In this document: positions 56,447 to 64,000 of the stretch, piece after piece
Numbering within the stretch: the first letter of the stretch is position 1
How the letters are laid out: each line of letters starts with the position of its first letter
Assembly (NCBI RefSeq): GCF_026210795.1
Contig: NC_089447.1
Location: 2,792,501 to 2,856,500 of the forward strand
DNA: 64,000 bases
DNA from: Rhizophagus irregularis
Taxonomy: Eukaryota; Glomeromycota; Glomeromycetes; Glomerales; Glomeraceae
Direction: 5' to 3'
Made by a program: the position numbers and the translations under genes
Notes under the pieces: generated by a model
What the model saw: only the letters and a program-made list of their open reading frames with translations
What the model was told of the DNA's origin: nothing
Databases searched by the model: none

Positions 56447-58682
56447 ATGTATAAAATCGGATTATTTACTCGTTTTCCAAGTCGTTCTTCTTCAATTTCG
56501 CGTATTTCACCTATTATCTCTTTTAATGCTAAACAGTTCGTAAAACCAATTGTTTCTATTCAAGCTCGTAGATATGCCTCAGGAAAAACTAAAGAAGAGG
56601 AGACTTTAGCTCGTATTGAAATAATGCGTGCTCAAGCTCACCTTGGTGGAGGTCTTAAACGTATTGAAACTCAACATCAAAAAGTAATAATTCAATATTT
56701 TATTATTTTATAAACAAATTTCTTATTTGTTCTATGTACCTGTAATTGCAATTAGGGAAAATTGACTGCACGAGAACGTGCCGAATTGTTATTGGACCCA
56801 GGCTCTTTTAACGAATATGATACATTTGTTGAGCATCAATGTACAGATTTTGGTATGGATAAAAACAAAATTATAGGTGATGGTGTAGTAACAGGACATG
56901 GTACCATAAATGGTCGAAGAGTTTTTACATTTTCACAAGATTTTACAGCATTTGGTGGCAGTTTATCAAAAATGCACGCGCAAAAAATTTGTAAAATTAT
57001 GGATAAAGCTATGTTAGTTGGTGCCCCCGTTATTGGATTGAATGATTCTGGTGGCGCCCGTATACAAGAAGGTGTAGATTCTCTTGCCGGTTATGCTGAC
57101 ATTTTTCAAAGGAATGTTTTATCTTCTGGTGTTGTACCTCAACTTTCTTTAATTATGGGTCCTTGTGCTGGTTTGTTTTAAATTCAATCTTTTTTTAAAA
57201 AAATAAAATAAACACGAATGTAGTTTGATGAGTTTTTTCTTTGATAGGTGGTGCTGTATATTCACCAGCTCTTACAGATTTCACTTTTATGGTTCGTGAT
57301 ACTTCTTATCTATTTGTTACTGGGCCTGAAGTTGTTAAGGCTGTTTGTAATGAAGACGTAACACAAGAAGAACTTGGTGGTGCAAACACACATACCGTCA
57401 TATCTGGTAATTAATTTGCTATTATATTTAATTGATGAAATGCAACAACTTATTCTCCTTTTATCCAAGGTGTTGCACATGCTGCTTTTGAGAATGATAT
57501 TGAGGCTATCCAAAGGTATTTTATAATTCGTTTATAATATTTCATCTTTACTAATTTTTCTGTCTTTAACATTTAAATAGAATTCGAGATTTTATGGATT
57601 TCTTACCATTATCAAATAGAGAGCAAGCACCAACACGTTATTCAGATGATCCAATAGACCGAGAAGATCCATCATTAAATCATATAATTCCAGTGGATTC
57701 AACAAAAGCATATGATATGAGAGAGATAATAACAAGATTAATAGATGATGGTCACTTTTTTGAAATAATGCCAGATTATGCAAAAAATATTGTGGTTGGA
57801 TTTGCCAGAATGGGGGGTAAAACAGTATCAATAGTTGGTAATCAACCTTTAGTATCTTCAGGAGTATTAGACATTAATAGTAGTGTTAAAGCTGCTAGAT
57901 TTGTGAGATTTTGTGATGCTTTTAATATACCTATTATTACTTTAGTTGATGTACCTGGTTTCTTGCCTGGTACTGCTCAAGAACATAATGGTATTATTAG
58001 ACATGGAGCTAAATTACTTTATGCTTATGCTGAAGCTACTGTACCAAAAATTACTATCATTACAAGAAAAGCTTATGGTGGTGCATATGATGTTATGTCT
58101 AGTAAACATCTTCGTGGTGATGTAAGTAATTATCTTTATTCTTTTGGTTTATTATGTTAACTTTGATTTAAAAATTCTTTAGATGAATTATTCTTGGCCA
58201 ACTGGTGAAATTGCTGTTATGGGTGCAAAAGGAGCTGTGGAAATTATTTTCCGTCATGTTGAAGACAGAACTCAATCTGAACATGAATATATTGGTAAGT
58301 TACGGTTTTGAATTAAAAAAAAAATGGATTTAAACTAATTTTTATTTTCAATTACCTTTGTGTCTAATAAACAGACAAGGTAAGAGTATCATTTAAATCA
58401 AATTATCTAAATTTGATTATCAAAATTATCAAATATTTTAACATTATTATCATTTTCGCATAGTTTGCTAATCCTATACCAGCAGCACAAAGAGGGTAAG
58501 TTGAATATTTATTCATTCTATTTTTAAACAAGTTTTAAAATTTGTTTTTAATGAAATTTAGATATATTGATGATATTATTTTACCTGCTGCGACAAGAAA
58601 AAGAATTATTGAAGATTTGTTTGTGTTGTCTCATAAGCAATTACCCTTGATTTACAAAAAACATGATAATTGTCCTCTTTAA
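56447..58682 (+). CDS. PCCB: Mitochondrial propionyl-CoA carboxylase beta subunit
   Basis: Nine exons (56447-56683, 56756-57170, 57248-57406, 57470-57515, 57581-58121, 58183-58294, 58375-58379, 58464-58495, 58562-58682) join in phase to 555 residues, close to human PCCB (539). It is the carboxyltransferase half of PCC: carboxybiotin plus propionyl-CoA gives methylmalonyl-CoA. An Arg/Ser-rich presequence precedes [18 protein letters not shown]. The first oxyanion region is [20 protein letters not shown], and the second is [20 protein letters not shown]. The C-terminus [16 protein letters not shown] is typical for PCCB. Exon 7 is only 5 nt (ACAAG) and is needed for the conserved [16 protein letters not shown]. 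The second donor is GTTTGT. BCKDHA, divergent upstream, supplies its substrate pathway. Confidence 0.95.
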
Positions 58683-58904
58683 ATACTAATAATAAAATAC
58701 ATGTATATTCAAGTATAATATATGTATATATACATATACATATCTAATTTATCTATTTTACTTGCAATTTTTTTAAAAAATTTTTTTTTAATAAATGATA
58801 AATAAACTAAACACGCGTGTCACCTATTATATATCATGACCCGCGTTAGAAAAATTCTAAATATAAAAAATATTAATATATATAATAATTATGCTTAAAT
58901 AAAA

Positions 58905-61900
58905 TTATTTTGATGATGGTGAAATATTTGTAGTTTTGGTTGTATTAGATAAATCTTCTTTTGATGAATTATCATTAATTTCATTAATTTGTATATTGTT
59001 AACTGCTATTTCTAAATCATTTGAAGGACCTTGTAACCCTTCTAATGTTGATAATTTTCTAACATAATATTGAGCATCTGTCATTAACCTTTATTATTAA
59101 TGGAAAAAAAAAATGTTAGTTTGAATATCTTAATGAGTAATTAATAATAAAAAAATGTCGAAATTGTACCTTTTTTTACCAGTTTCTGTAATAAATTTAA
59201 TATTACCAATTTCTTCTGAAAGTTTTGAATTAGACGAATTAAATACTTCTGTCATTACATTCTAAAATAAATAAATATGATATTCATTAGTATAAAGTTT
59301 TTATTTTACATATAAATTTGTATTTAAAAAAAAAGTTCTCACTTGTAAAATTTCTGGTGGTAAATATTTATTTAATACTTTATGTAATGTTGTAGTTTCT
59401 TTTACTAATATTTCCATATATTGATTAGGACCCTTTCTTGTACTTTCTTCATTCCAGTCTATAGCCTTAATTATTTTAAAAAATACAATTAATTAATGAT
59501 ACACGAAATAATTAAATAAATATAAGTTTATGAAATGGTACCTGGAATGTTTTTAAATGAATTGCTAATCGTTCGCTCATGATAGATACCAATTTGCCAT
59601 GTACTTCATTTTGGTGATTAATATAGTCCTACGATGATAATAAAAAATTAATATTTTGCCAAAAAAAAATTTTTTTTTTAATACAAAGTGAGAATACCCT
59701 TTTAATTCGATCGAATTCTGTCAGCATGACAGCTTGTTTAGCATTAAGACTATATCTTATACATTCACGAATGAATGGAATTAAAATAGTCATAAGTCCA
59801 AGTGATTGAGATGCAAGAGCTAATATTCAAAAAAATATATTTATAATATTTTAATAAAATTGATTTTTCTGCTCTTCCGTTTCCCTCCTTAGAAACAATT
59901 AAAGTATACCTAAATGTTTTGCAGTAATATTTTTTAACCCTGCAGATTTCATAGCGCCAGCTCCCAAAATAACTTGACAAGTTCGAGAATTGAATACATT
60001 TAAAATATCAACAATTCTATTCATAGTCTCAGTGGTTAAAGGAGGTACATTTGCTATGCATCTCAAATAATCTCCAATTAATTTAATTAATGTTAAACTA
60101 CATCCAACCACGAAAAATCTTCTCTCTTCAACAAATATATATTTACTACTACCATTATTTATTTGACTAACAGGTGGGGTTTTAGTACCATTAGAAGTGT
60201 TATTAGTATTATTCTCACTGTCACCATTGCGCAATCCTGTCATAGGGAAAACTGGCGAAATTGGTGATGACGTAGAATCCGAAGGATCATCTTTGAATTC
60301 TGATAATCCCGACGTTGCTGCGTTAACTATTTTATCTATAATACGTTGATAATCAATTGGTACTTGTTCTTGCACCCATTGCTCATTTTCAACAAGTGTG
60401 GCTGCTTGTCTTGTTCTTTCCATATGAAAATGATTCAAGAAAGCTTTCGCCTATAAAATAAATCATGATTAAAACGCAAAGGAAAAAAATATAAACTAAT
60501 TAACTTGAATGTTAAATTTACTTGTGACGTGATCGTCCCGCGCAAACCATAACACATTCGACCACATAACCCTTCGCATTCTAAAACAAATGCCGTAGTA
60601 ACGTTAAATAATCTATAAAAGTCCTTCTGATTAAGTTGAGCATTTTGATCTGCTCTCACTGCAATTAAGTTAGCACAACGAACATGTGCTAAATCAGCTG
60701 CAGCATATACAATTTGTGCAGAATCTGACATTGACTGTGAATGACTATCAGAATCAGGCTTAGATTTCTTTGATTTTGTTTTGGTTAAAGGTGATGTTAT
60801 AGTTGCTTCTTTTTCGGCCGGAGTAGATAATGTAGGTTTGTTTGTTAAAGAAGAAGTTTTTTGTATTATAGACTTAATCCCTGTTGTGATCTTAAGAGCA
60901 CTAAACTTGGAATTTAATGAACTGGTGGAATTAAGAGAACTAGATGAACCACTTTTAGGATTTTCTTCTTTATCAAGCGAACTATTAGAATCCTTTCTAG
61001 ACAAAGTAAGCCTATCAAGAGAACTATTTGAATCATTTTTAATTTTGGATTCTTTATCGAGAGAACTACTTGAATTGTTCTTTGATGTAACTGTAGTCTG
61101 TTCATCTTTAACACCAAATACATTCTCTAAAGTTTGATTGTCATCTTCATATAATGATTTTGTCTCTTCCTCTGAAATATTTGTGCCTTTTTGAATTTGA
61201 TAACTAGATATTTCTACATCTCCTAATATTGTTGTGAAGAGTTCGTTATATATCGCAATTCTTTTCATTCCTTCAAGTAAAACAGAATATATAGATAAAA
61301 GCATATCTAGGAATGCATCAAAAGTCATTCCTTTTAAAAATTTTGACATTCTTGAACTAGAGAAAACAATTATATTAATAAATAAAACCGTATTTTTTTT
61401 TAAAAAAAAAATTGGGTATAGAGAAGTGCATCGTACCTCTGTTCCTTTGAAAAATCGCTTAATTGTTCTTCTCTTGAATCGGTAAGTGGCGTAGACGAGG
61501 GATGATGCTAAAATATATCGAATAATATTAATTGAGATTTTTTTTCTCTTTGATTTCTTTTTAAATTACCTTTTGAATTTGAATTAATTTTTTAATTTCT
61601 TCTAATATTCTTTCATGATATGCATGCAAAGCGGAAGCAAGACGATTCACTCTATATAACCCTAAAACAAGTGGAGTTATTCTTTTTTTCAAATTATCCT
61701 CCTTTTCTATTATTTCAGAATCAATAGTAACCCTTATAGATGTGGTATTGTGTTTCGTTGATTGAGGAATTTTGTAATTATAAAGTGATCGTATTATATC
61801 TGTCTTATTTACGTTTTCAACGTTTTCTTCAAAATCAAGAAATAACATATTTAATAAATCATTTTCCATCATTACTCCAATCGATTTATGCATTTCAGTA

Positions 61901-63675
61901 AGTTGGCCACTAAAATGCATAAGTGCTTTAACACCTCTTAAATCAATAGTTCCCGTCCTTTTAAATCCGTCGACTACATTACTTGATCGCCTTACCATTG
62001 TAGTTTTAGGATTTGTTATATCCGAATTTTTTGTTCCTTGTTCAATAATTTTTTCTTCCGATTGTATTTTTTGACTTTCATCACCATGTAATTTGTTATT
62101 TGCCTCATCTATTAAATCTAAAGCAGAAAAATAATCTCCCTGCCCCAGTAACACTTGTATCATCGGTTGAGTAGATCTGATTTCGGAAACCATTCTTAAT
62201 CCTTCATAAAGTCTTCCCATATTTATTCGACGTCTTTTTAATCTAACAACTTCAAGTCCTTTTTTTGCTTGAGCATTATCTACTTCATCTAATTTTTCTC
62301 TTAAATTATTAATTTGCGAAATACATTCTAATGTTTCAGAATGTAAGGCTTGAAGATTTGATAAAGCGGCAAAAAATGATGATGATCTTAATGAAATTTC
62401 TTTAACTAAATGAACTTCAACCGTATCAAGATAGTGTGAAAGTTTTTCTTGTAAAATTGCGTTTGTTGAAATTGTAGGATTTTTAGGATTGCCCCCTATA
62501 ATATCTGTTTGTTCACAAACAATATCAAAAGTTCGAGGATTTTCTAAATTAAACTCGGGATCAAAAAATATTGAAGGAACTGTCTCTAATAATGGAAGTT
62601 CTATGACAGGTTCTGGTGTTTGATCATCTCCCGGTGAAGGAAGAGGTAAATGAACTGTATAAGGGTTTCGTGTACTGGCAAGTCGATGAACTGGAATCTG
62701 ATTTTCTGCCTCTTTAGAGGCTTGTAAATCCTCAAGATTGTTCGCCAATAAATTAGTTACGGATGCAACCGGAGATTCTGTTAAGGGTAATGTGGATTTT
62801 CTTGATTGTAATCCTTCAGCATCAAGTTCTTTATTATGACTGTACCTTTCAAATACAGGAGTAATCTGTTTTATATAACTACTAAAATCGGATGGTTTAA
62901 CTTTCCTTATATTAACGTGAGGCACTGTTGGAATATCGTTCTTCGAAGGTCTTACACTGTTAGGTGATTTCGTGTTTGGGTTATTTAACACTCCAGAAAT
63001 CGCTAACAATTATAATAATTTTTTATCAAATCAGACCATGAATTTTAAAATCGAATTACAAACCAATTTAAAATATCCCAACCCAATAAAATGAAAAATA
63101 CCGTTGAAACCGATATCCTTTTTAGTAAAATAAATTTTTTTTTAGAAAAAAGAATAAAGAAATATTATATTAATGAAATACAAAAAAATTCTTGATTCAA
63201 TTCTTTTCAGCTTCATAACTATATTAAAAAAAAAACATAAAATTATCATATAATAAGCATGATATTAAGAATCTCCGAAATTCTCTAAAACTCACAAATC
63301 GGTTAAAGAAATATCATGCAGATTAATATGAATCAATGAAATTACCTTGGTAGTCCAAGGAAGTGAAGTCTCTGACATTGTGCTAAAATTTGATATCGAT
63401 GAATTCATTGAGACACGACGAGCAAGACCTCGACTATAACCCCTATTATAAAAAGACATTGCTGAAGAAACTCGTTGATTTTTAAGTGTAGTATTATAGT
63501 AATCGCTATTATCAAAGCTACGAGCCGAAGAGGAGGAGAAACGACGAGGAGTTTGTGGTGGTGTAGCATCCGAACCTTGAGTTTTTGAGGACTTCGGTGA
63601 GATAGAATCCGAACGTCCAGCTACTGAAGATTCAGCGCCTACAGTAGGCGATTTTGAATTCTCGCTTCTATCCAT
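58905..63675 (-). CDS. VPS54: VPS54, subunit of the GARP vesicle-tethering complex
   Basis: Eleven exons (63675-63346, 63117-63102, 63002-61570, 61507-61437, 61356-60522, 60450-59910, 59819-59698, 59628-59542, 59465-59343, 59261-59170, 59088-58905) join in phase to 1277 residues, longer than human (977) or yeast Vps54. GARP tethers endosome-derived vesicles at the trans-Golgi. Landmarks: disordered Ser-rich N-terminus; DIGFNAISGVLNNP, built by a 16-nt microexon; the coiled-coil region MGRLYEGLRMVSEIRSTQP followed by IQVLLGQGDYFSALDLIDE; the Vps54 domain LKGMTFDAFLDMLLSIYS; a low-complexity insert with repeated NSSLDKE words (about residues 700-770); VRADQNAQLNQKDFYRLFN; LALASQSLGLMTILIPFIRE; and HGKLVSIMSERLAIHLKTF. 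The acceptor of exon 5 could alternatively be six bases downstream. It ends 222 bp from PCCB. Confidence 0.93.
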
Positions 63676-64000
63676 TTTTTAAGTTTACCACCCAAAAACT
63701 AATTTCAATTTATATTTATAAAAATCGTGGCTGATCTTGTTTCACAGCCACAACAGTGCGCGTAAAACCAGAAATTTGGTAAACCAATTTTTCCTACAAG
63801 ATTTTCGCGTAAATGGTGTAGGTGTAGGTAGTTATGCTGAGATGCATGGTAAAAATTGGTGCCGAGACAAGAAATAATGTTCGGTATTTTTATATCAATT
63901 AATTTTATATGCTATGATACGTTGTGAAAATTTTATTTAAAAGTACACTAGACATTTAATAAATGGTATAAGCTGATGTTTTCAAGATTGAGAATATTCT
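63676..64000. other. upstream region of VPS54
   Basis: Presumed promoter. No upstream gene is recognisable before the window ends. Confidence 0.4.

Noticed and set aside
60781-61137. 118-codon frame antisense to VPS54
   Set aside because: Antisense of the Ser-rich repeat segment of VPS54, which splices and aligns well.
1-64000. tRNA genes
   Set aside because: I looked for T-loop words such as GGTTCGAATC with a paired acceptor stem and found none that fold.

Overview
This is a very AT-rich nuclear fungal window. Genes carry many short introns (about 60-150 nt, GTAAGT-like donors, T-rich acceptors), and homopolymer tracts are everywhere. More than half of the sequence is made of nested, decayed DNA transposons, minisatellites and palindromes. 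The gene content, a 7TM receptor with poly-Asn tracts, a multicopy DDE/zinc-finger mobile family and an OTT_1508-like deaminase point to an arbuscular mycorrhizal fungus (Glomeromycotina, Rhizophagus-like). That placement is an inference from family resemblance, not a database match.

Left gene block (1-6.9 kb): the 3' part of a 7TM receptor (+), an emopamil-binding-protein-type sterol isomerase (-, 3 exons), a CDF zinc transporter (-, 8 exons) and a possible 32-residue secreted Cys-rich peptide (-). Central repeat region (8-47 kb): a 4.1 kb CACTA-like element filled with a dimeric 80-bp minisatellite; a 3.2 kb TTA-flanked transposon with a decayed DDE transposase, plus a 177-bp MITE derived from the same family; a Mutator-like element stretched to about 13.5 kb by several rounds of insertion; two copies of a two-gene unit made of convergent C2H2 zinc-finger and DDE-like genes; and many smaller elements whose terminal inverted repeats and target-site duplications can be read directly. 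One intact reading frame sits among them, an OTT_1508-type nucleic-acid-deaminase-like protein (37.3-38.7 kb) with a transposon in its 5' leader.

Right gene block (50.9-63.7 kb): an ankyrin + DIL-domain protein (+), BCKDHA (mitochondrial branched-chain 2-oxoacid dehydrogenase E1 alpha, -), PCCB (propionyl-CoA carboxylase beta, +) and VPS54 (GARP tethering subunit, -). BCKDHA and PCCB are head-to-head, 367 bp apart, and act in the same route: valine and isoleucine are degraded through BCKDH to propionyl-CoA, which PCC carboxylates. PCCB contains a 5-nt microexon and VPS54 a 16-nt microexon. All exon joins below were worked out by hand from splice signals, reading phase and family conservation. 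No transcript data were available.
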